Positions 52,793 through 61,115 of a DNA stretch of 64,000 nt are shown here, piece by piece. Origin of the DNA: Chryseobacterium vrystaatense (GTDB lineage Bacteria; Bacteroidota; Bacteroidia; Flavobacteriales; Weeksellaceae); NCBI RefSeq assembly GCF_000737765.1, contig NZ_JPRI01000005.1:248001-312000 (forward strand), given 5' to 3'. The notes under the pieces were generated by a model. That model was not told where the DNA came from. It did not search any database and was given only the letters and a program-made list of their open reading frames with translations. Numbering within the stretch: position 1 is the first letter of the stretch; the number at the start of each line of letters is the position of its first letter. A program made the position numbers and the translations under genes.

Positions 52793-53389
52793 TTATTGCG
52801 GTGTTTTTTTTTCTTCAAGTCTCTTGGTACTAAAATCTCCCGAATTATTGAAGAAAGTATATTCTGAAAAATCGTCTTTGGCGGTCATGCCATTGGCACC
52901 TACAAGGGTAGATCCATCTTCCATGGTAACGTATACCGTATCTTTGGTATAGATGTTCCTTTTTTTCTGATCCCAGTAAATACTCTGCATTGCAAATCGC
53001 TGTCCTTCATTGGTGGTAATCCTTACGTTGCCTTTTGCTTCGTAAAACTTTTTATATTCAAAAATACGGGCATATTTGGCTGTGATCTTACCAGGTACTT
53101 TAGGCTTCTTTTTATCAAAAAATTCTATACTGATTCCTTTTCTTGCGACAGTATAAGGACTGTCGATCAATAGATATTTTTCAATAATTGGAGCTTTGGC
53201 TTTTAAGGTTATAAAGCCTGAGTCTCGCTGGATAATATTGGCATTATTGATAATCTGTGAAGGAAAGTTTTTACTTTTGCTTCCGTTAGTTTTTGTAAGA
53301 TCTTCTTCACAGGATGTTAATACAAAAAATATAGCACAACTAAAAAGGCATGCTATATTTTTATATGATATTTTATTTAAAAAATTCAT
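52793..53389 (-). CDS. lptC: LPS export system protein LptC-like
   Basis: About 198 residues, predicted lipoprotein or membrane-anchored protein of the LptC family, part of the bridge moving LPS from the inner to the outer membrane. The frame opens at 53428, but MNFLNKISYKNIACLFSCAIFFVLTSCEED at 53389 is one base after the upstream stop codon and is the likely start. Mature part: IIQRDSGFITLKAKAPIIEKYLL...GISIEFFDKKKPKVPGKITAKYARIFEYKKFYEAKGNVRITTNEGQ, typical LptC repeats of short strands. It lies between an outer-membrane protein and anmK, all three nearly contiguous. Confidence 0.9.
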   Translation of the reverse strand: MNFLNKISYKNIACLFSCAIFFVLTSCEEDLTKTNGSKSKNFPSQIINNANIIQRDSGFITLKAKAPIIEKYLLIDSPYTVARKGISIEFFDKKKPKVPGKITAKYARIFEYKKFYEAKGNVRITTNEGQRFAMQSIYWDQKKRNIYTKDTVYVTMEDGSTLVGANGMTAKDDFSEYTFFNNSGDFSTKRLEEKKTPQ

Positions 53390-53390
53390 T

Positions 53391-54698
53391 TTAGTTGTAC
53401 AGAGACTTTCTAAACCATCTGTCTGCAAAATTGAAGCCGACTCTTAAGTTGATGAAGTTCTGATTGATCAGGTTGTTATTAAGAGTTCCTCTTTTTCCTA
53501 CTTCTACACCAAGTTCAAGACCACTCATTCTGGTAATACTGCTTGTTTTGAATGGCAGCAATACACCTGCAGAGATCCCAAACTTATTAATACTGTTTCC
53601 GTCTATTTTAAGATTTCCTCTTTCGTAGAATGCTCCGTATCTGTAGACTACTCTTGAGAAATAATTTCTGAAGTTGTTGTAATTCGGAAGATACCATCCT
53701 CCGGCAGAGATTCTGTAGGTATCCTGGAAATCAAAAGTCTTTCCAAAATACGAAATATCTTCTCCTTTTTTATAGTCAAGCTGTCCCGATACAAACCAAT
53801 GATTTTCACTTCCATAACCAACTCCTAAAGATGCCTGTAGTGGAAGAAGGTTTTTAGAGCTTGTACTTTTTTGCTCTATCACAGATATAGAATTGGGTGC
53901 TTTAGACGTTTGTAAATTATCAGCGTATATATAGGTACTGTTGGTGTAATCAGTAGTCATATTGCTCGTGTTTCCAAATGTAGCAGTTGCTCCAATGGTC
54001 AACTTTTTATCTGTACGGGTGTTAAGGCTCTGGTAGCTTCCTCCAAGAGTGAAGTTAAAGTTTTTGATACTGTTTTTAGTTTCGTATCCATTGATGTACT
54101 CAGCCTTTGGTGTTCCGTCCTTCTCATAACTGACAAGCTCGTTCAGATCGTATAGATTTCCAAAGTAAAGATTGGCTCTCAAACCTACCGCGAAGTTTTG
54201 GTCGATCTTATAAGAAACAGCTACTTGTGCAGTATTCAAAGTTCCGCTTCCTTTGAAACGGTTTTCATAATAACTGTCATCCTCCAGTACAGTTCTGTTT
54301 TTAATATCATAGCTCTTAGAACTGTATGGCTGATAGGATAGTCCCATCTTGACCTTTTGAGACAAAGGAAAAGCCAGTGCAATATTAGAAAGATACGTTG
54401 AGTGCTTGGTAGACTTCGTATTATTATAATTTGTTTTGAAGTAATTGTTTTCGTTGGTAGCTTCCAGCTTAATGCTTGTAAGCTCGAAATTAGAGTTATT
54501 CGCAGGGTTTGCGAAATTGAAGCTGCTCGTGAAATCACTGATATAAGCAGTAGATATACCACCCATAGAGGCAGTTTCAATCGTATTATCATATTTTACA
54601 TCTCCAATTCCATAAGTTGCATAGGGCGAGTTACTTATACTCTGTGCATTTAGGAAGTATCCAACTGATATGAATGATACGGCAAAGATTTTTTTCAT
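53391..54698 (-). CDS. Outer membrane protein upstream of lptC
   Basis: 435-residue protein with signal peptide MKKIFAVSFISVGYFLNAQ. The mature part is full of alternating aromatic/polar stretches (YATYGIGDVKYDNTIETASMGGISTAYIS...) and ends in NLRVGFNFADRWFRKSLYN, the kind of strand and terminal segment seen in outer-membrane beta barrels of Bacteroidota. Position directly upstream of lptC is common in this group. No transport role is assigned. The next gene (lptC) starts one base after its stop codon. Confidence 0.75.
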   Translation of the reverse strand: MKKIFAVSFISVGYFLNAQSISNSPYATYGIGDVKYDNTIETASMGGISTAYISDFTSSFNFANPANNSNFELTSIKLEATNENNYFKTNYNNTKSTKHSTYLSNIALAFPLSQKVKMGLSYQPYSSKSYDIKNRTVLEDDSYYENRFKGSGTLNTAQVAVSYKIDQNFAVGLRANLYFGNLYDLNELVSYEKDGTPKAEYINGYETKNSIKNFNFTLGGSYQSLNTRTDKKLTIGATATFGNTSNMTTDYTNSTYIYADNLQTSKAPNSISVIEQKSTSSKNLLPLQASLGVGYGSENHWFVSGQLDYKKGEDISYFGKTFDFQDTYRISAGGWYLPNYNNFRNYFSRVVYRYGAFYERGNLKIDGNSINKFGISAGVLLPFKTSSITRMSGLELGVEVGKRGTLNNNLINQNFINLRVGFNFADRWFRKSLYN

Positions 54699-55049
54699 TC
54701 TTTATTTTTAAAACAATGCGCAAATATCTTAAATATTAATGAATTGTAAAAATTATATGTGGTTAAAGTTTGTTAAGGCTTGAATTGACAGGGTTTTTTG
54801 AAGATTTATTAATGAAACACCTGAACTGAATAATGAAAAGTGAATACTCGCAGGTAAGCCCTAAGTATGAAATGGCTGATTTTCCAGTACAATTGAACCT
54901 GTCATCTACCTGGATAGAAAAATTTATCATTCGACAGTAGGGTAATTATTCTCTTTTATAGTGAGATCAGTTGATGATTCACATGCATAACAGAATTGAT
55001 TATTGATATTTATTCTAAAATTTAACGTCTGATTCTTCTTCAGTTTTTT
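54699..55049. other. Intergenic stretch without recognised features
   Basis: Between the divergent outer-membrane-protein and holB genes there is no credible ORF (a 115-codon - strand frame overlaps holB and is a shadow), and no strong hairpin. Confidence 0.6.
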
Positions 55050-55057
55050 TATCTTTG
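55050..55057 (+). promoter_or_regulatory. -7 promoter element of holB, leaderless type
   Basis: TATCTTTG ends 4 nt before the ATG at 55062. Confidence 0.6.
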
Positions 55058-55061
55058 GAAC

Positions 55062-56180
55062 ATGAATTGGGAGAATATTGCCGGACAGGAAAACCTGAAA
55101 AAACTTCTTCGGGAAAGCATTGCTGAAAACAGAGTGAGCCATGCCCAGCTTTTTTTGGGAAAAGAGGGATATGGTACATTTCCAATGGTATTGGCCTATG
55201 CCAAAGAGATCTTTAACCAGGAAAACCAACACGCTGCTTCGAAAGTAGAGCATCTTAACCATCTTGACCTGCATTTCAGTTTCCCCGTTTTTACCGATAA
55301 CAAAAATTCTTTAAGTAAAAATAAATTTGAAGATTTCAGAGAAATGATCATGGCTTCTCCTTATTCAAGTTATGATGACTGGACTGCTTTTTTGGAATCT
55401 GAAAACAAACAGCTTTTTATTTCTGCAGATGAAATTGACGACCAGAATCAAAAGTTTGCCTTAAAGAGTTTTGAAGGTGGAACAAAAATTCTGATCGTTT
55501 GGAGAGCAGATAAAATGAATGTCGCAGCAGCCAACAAATTTCTGAAATTTCTGGAAGAGCCACCGGCAAAAACCCTTATTCTCCTTACGGCTGAAACGGC
55601 CGATGATATTCTTCCTACCATTCTTTCCAGAACGCAGATTGTAGAAGTCCCAAGAATCACTGATGAGGACCTGGAAGGCTATCTCAAAAAAAACACTTCT
55701 GCTTCGCAGGAAAAGGTCAGGGAGATCGTTCACGAAGCACAGGGAGATCTCAATGATGCGCTCAGGATTTTAAACTCCGGACATAAAAGTGACGAATTCG
55801 AAAAACTGTTTATACAGTGGGTTCGGGATGCATTTATGGTGAAAAAGAAACCTCAGTTTCTTAGAAGTATCATATTGTGGGCCAGAGAAATTGCTGGCTG
55901 GAACAGAGAAAAACAGAAAAATTTTCTGAATTACTGTTCTGAAATTTTCAGACTCGCCCTTCTTCAGAACTATCAGTCTGAAAATCTGGTTTATAAAAAA
56001 ATTGATGCAGACGGTTTCAACTGGGCTGGATTTTCAAAATTTATCAGTGGTGCCAATATTGAAAGTATTTTAGAAGAAATCAATACGGCAGATCTGCATC
56101 TTACCCGAAATGGTAATCCTAAAATTGTCTGGACCGATCTTGGAATAAAATTATCACGTTACATTCACAAGAGTTCATAA
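55062..56180 (+). CDS. holB: DNA polymerase III subunit delta'
   Basis: Clamp-loader subunit. 372 residues: MNWENIAGQENLKKLLRESIAENRVSHAQLFLGKEGYGTFPMVLAYAKEIF (start of the AAA+ fold), FISADEIDDQNQKFALKSFEGGTKILIVWRADKMNVAAANKFLKFLEEPPAKTLILLTAETADDILPTILSRTQIVEVPR (Walker B-like and sensor regions; SRTQ is the delta'/gamma SRC-type motif), then a helical C-terminal part. The P-loop is degenerate (GKEGYGTF), as expected for the non-ATPase delta' subunit. It stands alone on the + strand. Confidence 0.9.
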   Translation: MNWENIAGQENLKKLLRESIAENRVSHAQLFLGKEGYGTFPMVLAYAKEIFNQENQHAASKVEHLNHLDLHFSFPVFTDNKNSLSKNKFEDFREMIMASPYSSYDDWTAFLESENKQLFISADEIDDQNQKFALKSFEGGTKILIVWRADKMNVAAANKFLKFLEEPPAKTLILLTAETADDILPTILSRTQIVEVPRITDEDLEGYLKKNTSASQEKVREIVHEAQGDLNDALRILNSGHKSDEFEKLFIQWVRDAFMVKKKPQFLRSIILWAREIAGWNREKQKNFLNYCSEIFRLALLQNYQSENLVYKKIDADGFNWAGFSKFISGANIESILEEINTADLHLTRNGNPKIVWTDLGIKLSRYIHKSS

Positions 56181-56312
56181 TTCAGAAAAGAATTACAACA
56201 GGCTATTTTTTTACAATATCCTTTAAAGAAAAAGTTTGGATTTATTCCGGACTTTCATATGTTACCGTATTCTGATTGTTGGTGACAACATACTATTTAC
56301 ACTTATTTCCCT

Positions 56313-56356
56313 ATTGTTTCATTTATTGGTGAAGTGTATACACTTACTTATTGGTG
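56313..56356 (+). promoter_or_regulatory. Palindrome flanked by direct repeats upstream of the S74 gene
   Basis: Perfect palindrome AAGTGTATACACTT (56332-56345), flanked by the direct repeat TTATTGGTG (56323-56331 and 56348-56356), with a related half-site TTACACTTA at 56316. It lies 91-124 nt before the ATG at 56447, a position suitable for an operator. Confidence 0.45.
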
Positions 56357-56446
56357 GTCGCTAGAATCTTGATGGCACTGTATATTTATATGGTATAACG
56401 ATCTTATTATTCTAAATAACAACCAACCATTAAAACAAGATATTTT

Positions 56447-57640
56447 ATGAAACCAATCAGGACTTCTTTATGTATATTATTCTTTTCCGGGGTTATTTTT
56501 TCCGTTTCTGCCCAAAGTGTTTGGACAGGTACTACAACTACCGGTAATGTAGGAATAGGTAATACGGCACCGGCTTCTAAGCTGGATATAATCAGTGGAC
56601 CATCTGTTTCGGCTTTTAAAATAAACCATGGATACACAAGAAGTGGTCCTAATGTAATAAATATTAGCGAAGTGTATAACCAGAATTACAGTCTCTTAAA
56701 TTCACAGCCAGTATTACTTAACTGGTTAAGTAAGGATGGTGTTTTTGGACTTCGTTCCCTGTCGAATACCTTGAATCAAACCCGTATAATGTATAATGAT
56801 AAAGACGGAAATATAAGGTCTTCGGGCGTTACCATCAGTGCGGACGGTCTTTTCGGTGATGGAACCACTGTTAATTCTATAACTGGGGTCTCCCATTTAA
56901 GATTTCTTAATGGGAACGGCTCTACAGGTGCATGGATTTATGGCGATGGAGGTCAACTTGTTTTAGCAGGTGGTCTTCACGTGTCCTATAATATCGAGGC
57001 CCCTGCTTTTATTGTCACTTCGGATAAAAGACTGAAAGATGATATCAAACCCTTGAAAAGGATGTCCCCTAATCTGCTTAATATTGAATCATATTCGTAT
57101 ACTTTCAAGCCCAAAAGCGGGAAAGGAGGTAGTATTGATTCACAAAAATTGCATTTTGGTTTCATTGCTCAGGAAGTGGAAAAGGAATTTCCCAATCTGG
57201 TTACTATTGACGAAAAAGGAAACTATGCCCTTAATTATATTGAATTTATTCCGCTCCTGCTGAATGAGGTTAAAGAGCAGAAAAGTGAAATAAAAGATCT
57301 CAAAGAAAGAATGGCAGCACTTGAAGCTAAAATAAATGAATTTGCTGAAACCAAAAGAACGATGTCGGATAAAAGTATCTCTGTGTCATCATTTTCACTC
57401 GAGCAAAATGTTCCAAATCCGTTTAGTCAGGAAACAGTAATCAGATTTAATGCAGCAGGCGAAAATAGGTCTATCGGGATTTATGATCTTGGTGGAAGGC
57501 AGCTTAAGTCTATTCCTGTAAAAAAAGGGGAAAAGCAGATCAGTATTTCAGCCCGTACGCTAACACCTGGAACATACATCTATAATCTTCAGTCGGACGG
57601 CAAATTAATTGATTCAAAAAAAATGATTGTTACCCAATAA
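56447..57640 (+). CDS. Secreted protein with S74 peptidase/chaperone domain and T9SS sorting domain
   Basis: 397 residues with signal peptide (MKPIRTSLCILFFSGVIFSVSAQ). Middle part: trimeric-fibre-like head (GLFGDGTTVNSITGVSHLRFLNGNGSTG...), then the S74 intramolecular chaperone: TSDKRLKDDIKPLKRM with the active-site Ser of SDxRLK near residue 190, FGFIAQEVEKEFPNLV, and a helix EVKEQKSEIKDLKERMAALEAK. The end is a T9SS type A domain (FSLEQNVPNPFSQETVIRF...GTYIYNLQSDGKLIDSKKMIVTQ). S74 domains normally trimerise and cleave themselves in phage tail fibres. Here the architecture suggests a T9SS-exported surface fibre. Confidence 0.87.
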   Translation: MKPIRTSLCILFFSGVIFSVSAQSVWTGTTTTGNVGIGNTAPASKLDIISGPSVSAFKINHGYTRSGPNVINISEVYNQNYSLLNSQPVLLNWLSKDGVFGLRSLSNTLNQTRIMYNDKDGNIRSSGVTISADGLFGDGTTVNSITGVSHLRFLNGNGSTGAWIYGDGGQLVLAGGLHVSYNIEAPAFIVTSDKRLKDDIKPLKRMSPNLLNIESYSYTFKPKSGKGGSIDSQKLHFGFIAQEVEKEFPNLVTIDEKGNYALNYIEFIPLLLNEVKEQKSEIKDLKERMAALEAKINEFAETKRTMSDKSISVSSFSLEQNVPNPFSQETVIRFNAAGENRSIGIYDLGGRQLKSIPVKKGEKQISISARTLTPGTYIYNLQSDGKLIDSKKMIVTQ

Positions 57641-57666
57641 AAGATCTGTCTTATCACAAGCAGGAG

Positions 57667-57691
57667 ATCCGGCATATCAGCCGGATTTTTT
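57667..57691 (+). terminator. Terminator after the S74 gene
   Basis: Stem ATCCGGC / GCCGGAT with loop ATATCA, followed by T6. Confidence 0.85.
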
Positions 57692-57872
57692 ATGCACTAG
57701 ACTGAAGCATATACCTGCTCTGTCCGTTTTTGGCTAATATAAAATGCCTGAATGCACTCATTATTGTGGAGGTTGAAATATTTTATTTGCAGTATTTAAA
57801 TTCGATGCGTATCCAACCATATTAATTCTCAGGTGTTTATGTTAGCTAATATTAAAAGATTATTAAAAAATC
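57692..57872. other. Intergenic stretch without recognised genes
   Basis: AT-rich sequence between the S74 terminator and the tetR promoter; no credible ORF or hairpin seen. Confidence 0.6.
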
Positions 57873-57912
57873 AATCAATCGTTTGATTTTATTAAAATCT
57901 TATGTACATTTG
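57873..57912 (+). promoter_or_regulatory. tetR-efflux operon promoter with palindromic operator
   Basis: TTTG at 57882, exactly 19 nt, TACATTTG at 57905: full consensus match. The inverted repeat AATCAA-TCGT-TTGATT (57873-57888) covers the -33 element, the expected place for TetR-family autorepression. Confidence 0.75.
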
Positions 57913-57934
57913 CGCCCTGAAAAATAGAATAGCT

Positions 57935-58561
57935 ATGGTTTCAAAAGAAGAAAATATATTGTTTGCCGCGGAGAAACTTTTTGCCGAAAAAGGTTTTGAA
58001 GGAACTTCCACCAGGGAAATTTCCAAAGCAGCGAATGTAAATATCTCTATGATTTCTTATTATTTCGGATCCAAAGAAAAACTTTACGAGAAACTTGTGG
58101 AATACAGAATAAGTGAAGGGCAGTTCTTTGCCAAAGATATTCTTGAAAGAACGGATATCAATGAATGGCAGAAAATAGAAAGAATTGTAGATCAGTTTTC
58201 AGGAAGAGTAAGGAATCACAAATGTTTTTACAGGATCATGCAGCGGGAGCAGCTCTATACAGAGAACCCGCAGATTGTGGAATTTCTCAAGCAGACCAAA
58301 ATGGGCTTTATTTCTATGTATTCACAGGTGCTGGAAAGCGGTCTTAAAAAAGGGATTTTCACTAAGAATCCTCCAATTTATTTACTTCATGCTACGGTAA
58401 GCGGAACTTTATTCTATGCATCCAATGCCAAGGATATGTACAAAGAGTTTTTAAACGATACAGAAGACGATACCGTTTTTGAAGAAAAATATTACACAGA
58501 ACTTAATAAACATATAAAATATTTACTAAAAGACCTTTTAGGTTATGAAGAGAATAAATAA
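57935..58561 (+). CDS. TetR-family transcriptional repressor
   Basis: 208 residues, N-terminal TetR HTH: NILFAAEKLFAEKGFEGTSTREISKAANVNISMISYYFGSKEKLYEKLVEYRI (the T.REI...A.V....YYYF.SKE.L signature). An upstream ATG at 57902 lies inside the promoter -7 box, so MVSKEENILF at 57935 is the real start. The C-terminal half is a ligand-binding domain of unknown specificity (CFYRIMQREQLYTENPQIVEFLKQ). It begins a tetR-tolC-hlyD-MFS operon; its last codons overlap the tolC start by 17 nt. It probably represses the operon until an efflux substrate binds. Confidence 0.92.
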   Translation: MVSKEENILFAAEKLFAEKGFEGTSTREISKAANVNISMISYYFGSKEKLYEKLVEYRISEGQFFAKDILERTDINEWQKIERIVDQFSGRVRNHKCFYRIMQREQLYTENPQIVEFLKQTKMGFISMYSQVLESGLKKGIFTKNPPIYLLHATVSGTLFYASNAKDMYKEFLNDTEDDTVFEEKYYTELNKHIKYLLKDLLGYEENK

Positions 58562-59864
58562 CTCGGTGTTGGCATTATCCCTTTTTATGGGAGTTGCAGC
58601 CATAAATGCTCAGGAGAAAAAACAGCTCACTCTCGACGAAGCCGTGCAGCTGGGAATCCAGAACAGTAAAAACCTTAAGATCGATGCCGCTAAAATCGAA
58701 GAAGCAACGGCCGATCTTTTGGAAGCCAAAAACAGACAGCTTCCGGAATTGAAAGTTTCAGGAAGTTATATGTATCTTCCTATTAAACCGACTATTGATC
58801 TGAAAATTTCCACGGGATCTGGCGGAGGATCTGCAGGGCCGGATGTACATCAGGTTGCTTACGGATCAGTTAACCTTAGTGTTCCTATTTACAGCGGTGG
58901 AAGAATCAAATATGGTATTCAGTCTGCAAAATATTTGGTGGAAGCATCAAAATTGAGTACAGAAAATGATAAGATAGCTATCGCTTACAACGTTGCTCAG
59001 GCTTACAATAATTTATTTAAAGCTAATCAGTCCATTAAAGTTTTAGAAGAAAACCTTACGGCTTCTCAAAAAAGGGATGAAACTTTCCTTAAACTTGAAA
59101 ACAATGGAGTTATCGCAAGAAATGACCGTTTAAAAGCCAACCTGCAGACGTCAAACATCGAACTGCAGTTACTGGAAGCTAAAAACAATTACAATATTGC
59201 CAACATCAATATGGACCTATTGCTAGGTATTCCTGAAACTACGGAAATAGAAGTAGACCAAAATTATATTGATGAAGGTTCTGAGGTAAAAGCGGTTGCT
59301 TACTATGTAAATGAAGCAAGAGAAAACCGTAAAGATTTACAGGCTTTGGCTCAGCAGAGAAAAGCAGCAGAACTGGGATCAAAATCTGCGAAAGCTGAAA
59401 ACCTTCCTTCAATAGCATTTACCGGAGGATATGTTGCAGCAGACGTTCCTAAGGTGCTTACCCTTTATAATGCAGTTAATTTCGGTGTTGGGATTTCTTA
59501 TAATCTGTCCAATATCTGGAAAGAAAATTCTTCACTGAGACAGTCTCAGGCAAGAGAAAAGCAATTGGCAGCAACGGATGAATTATTGAATGATAACATT
59601 AAGCTTGACGTCAACAGAGAATATCAGAATACGGATTATTCTAAAAAGAGAATTGCGGTGTATGAGAAAGCTGCTGAACAGGCTAATGAAAACTACAGAA
59701 TTACAAAAAATAAATACGATAACGGTCTGGCTACAATGACAGAACTGTTGGACGCTGATGCAGCTCAGATCTCATCAAATGTAGGGGTTATTAATGCAAA
59801 AGCAGATGCCGCACTGGCTTACAGAAAACTATTACAAACTACAGGAACTTTAACAATTAAATAA
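58545..59864 (+). CDS. TolC-family outer membrane efflux protein
   Basis: Outer-membrane channel of a tripartite pump. 439 residues with signal peptide MKRINNSVLALSLFMGVAAINAQ, then QLTLDEAVQLGIQNSKNLKIDAAKIEEATADLLEAKNRQLPELKVSGSYMY, the standard TolC/OEP start. The two OEP halves repeat long helices (LDEAVQLGIQNSKNLK... and NEARENRKDLQALAQQRKAAELGSKSAKAENLPSIAF), and it ends with DNGLATMTELLDADAAQISSNVGVINAKADAALAYRKLLQTTG. Start codon inside the tetR end; 14 nt before hlyD. Confidence 0.93.
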   Translation: MKRINNSVLALSLFMGVAAINAQEKKQLTLDEAVQLGIQNSKNLKIDAAKIEEATADLLEAKNRQLPELKVSGSYMYLPIKPTIDLKISTGSGGGSAGPDVHQVAYGSVNLSVPIYSGGRIKYGIQSAKYLVEASKLSTENDKIAIAYNVAQAYNNLFKANQSIKVLEENLTASQKRDETFLKLENNGVIARNDRLKANLQTSNIELQLLEAKNNYNIANINMDLLLGIPETTEIEVDQNYIDEGSEVKAVAYYVNEARENRKDLQALAQQRKAAELGSKSAKAENLPSIAFTGGYVAADVPKVLTLYNAVNFGVGISYNLSNIWKENSSLRQSQAREKQLAATDELLNDNIKLDVNREYQNTDYSKKRIAVYEKAAEQANENYRITKNKYDNGLATMTELLDADAAQISSNVGVINAKADAALAYRKLLQTTGTLTIK

Positions 59865-59878
59865 GATTAAGACCAAAA

Positions 59879-60982
59879 ATGGAAAATAATAATACACCAG
59901 CAATAGAACCTAAAAAGAAAAAGAGTTTAGTGTTCCCGATCATTTTAGCGGTTGTCGTTGTGGTAGGAGGGATTTACGGTTATAGAACATATTCTTACGG
60001 ACAGGTTCACGAAGAAACAGATGATGCTCAAATCGCATCCAACATGAGCCCTGTAATTTCTAAAGTTTCAGGTTATGTTACGCAGATCAAAGTAAAAGAT
60101 AATCAGTTCGTAAAGAAAGGTGATACACTTGTTATACTTGATAACAGAGATCAAAAAATGGCTTTGGTACAGGCTGAAGCTGCTTTAACGACTGCAAAGA
60201 GCAATATTTCAAATGCACAGGCTACTACGACAGCAACGTCTAAGAGCATCAATACTTCAGAAGCAGCGGTTACAACTGCCAATGCTCAGATAGAAGCAGC
60301 TAAAGTAAATGTTTGGAAAACCAATCAGGATCTCAAAAGATATTCTGTTCTTGTAAAGGATCATTCTATTACAGAACAGCAGTACGAGCAGGCTTTGGCA
60401 GCGAAGCAATCTGCAGACAGACAGTTACAGGTTTTAGTAGATCAGAGAAATCAAATCGCTCAGCAAACTACGGTAGCTTCTTCTCAGACGGCTGCAAGCT
60501 CTCAGCAGATCAGTGTCGCCGGTTCAGTCGCTAAACAGAGAGAAGTAGATGTGGAAAATGCTAGACTGAATCTTTCTTACACAATTATCCTTGCTCCTGA
60601 AGACGGATTTGTTGGAAAAGTTCCAATTCAGGCAGGACAGTACTTACAGGCAGGATCTCAACTGTTCAGTTTAGTTAAGAATGATCAAAAGTGGGTGATT
60701 GCCAACTTTAAAGAAACTCAGGTAGATAAAATGGTAGAAGGTCAGAAAGTAAAAATTGAGATTGATGCTTTTCCTGATACAGAATTTGACGGCGTAGTAA
60801 GTTCATTCTCTCCTGCGACAGGTTCTACATTCTCCATTCTCCCTCCGGATAATGCAAGTGGTAACTTCGTAAAAGTAGTACAAAGACTTCCTGTTAAAAT
60901 AGATTTTGTAAAACTGGACCCGAACGTTGCTAAAAAACTGAGAACAGGAATGAATGTGAAAGCTGAAGTTTCGCTTAAATAA
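59879..60982 (+). CDS. HlyD/EmrA-family membrane fusion protein
   Basis: Periplasmic adaptor linking the inner-membrane MFS pump to the TolC channel. 367 residues: one N-terminal membrane segment (SLVFPIILAVVVVVGGIYGYRTYSYG), then a biotinyl-lipoyl-like half (VISKVSGYVTQIKVKDNQFVKKGDTLVILDNRD), a long alpha-helical hairpin rich in Ala, Thr and Gln (residues about 90-220), the second lipoyl half (IILAPEDGFVGKVPIQAGQYLQAGSQLFSLV) and a beta-barrel end (FVKVVQRLPVKIDFVK...LRTGMNVKAEVSLK). The layout matches EmrA rather than RND adaptors. Confidence 0.93.
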   Translation: MENNNTPAIEPKKKKSLVFPIILAVVVVVGGIYGYRTYSYGQVHEETDDAQIASNMSPVISKVSGYVTQIKVKDNQFVKKGDTLVILDNRDQKMALVQAEAALTTAKSNISNAQATTTATSKSINTSEAAVTTANAQIEAAKVNVWKTNQDLKRYSVLVKDHSITEQQYEQALAAKQSADRQLQVLVDQRNQIAQQTTVASSQTAASSQQISVAGSVAKQREVDVENARLNLSYTIILAPEDGFVGKVPIQAGQYLQAGSQLFSLVKNDQKWVIANFKETQVDKMVEGQKVKIEIDAFPDTEFDGVVSSFSPATGSTFSILPPDNASGNFVKVVQRLPVKIDFVKLDPNVAKKLRTGMNVKAEVSLK

Positions 60983-61115
60983 TATTAAAACTGTGAAATA
61001 AGTGAATTGTCAATTTTGCGGAGGCAAGTCAATGGCTGATGATCCGATGAAGTTGAAGATTGACTATGAAGTTGATTAACCGTTGACAATTCACCTTTTT
61101 ACATTGTAAAAAACT
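60983..61115. repeat. Spacer with a 12-bp inverted repeat between hlyD and the MFS gene
   Basis: GTGAATTGTCAA (61002-61013) is perfectly inverted as TTGACAATTCAC (61083-61094), with related words (GTCAATGGCTGATGA, GATTGACTATGAAG) between. Non-coding and inside an operon. See findings. Confidence 0.6.

Noticed and set aside
54927..55274. 115-codon - strand ORF reaching into holB
   Set aside because: It overlaps holB antisense and has no recognisable features; the intergenic part lacks a promoter for it.
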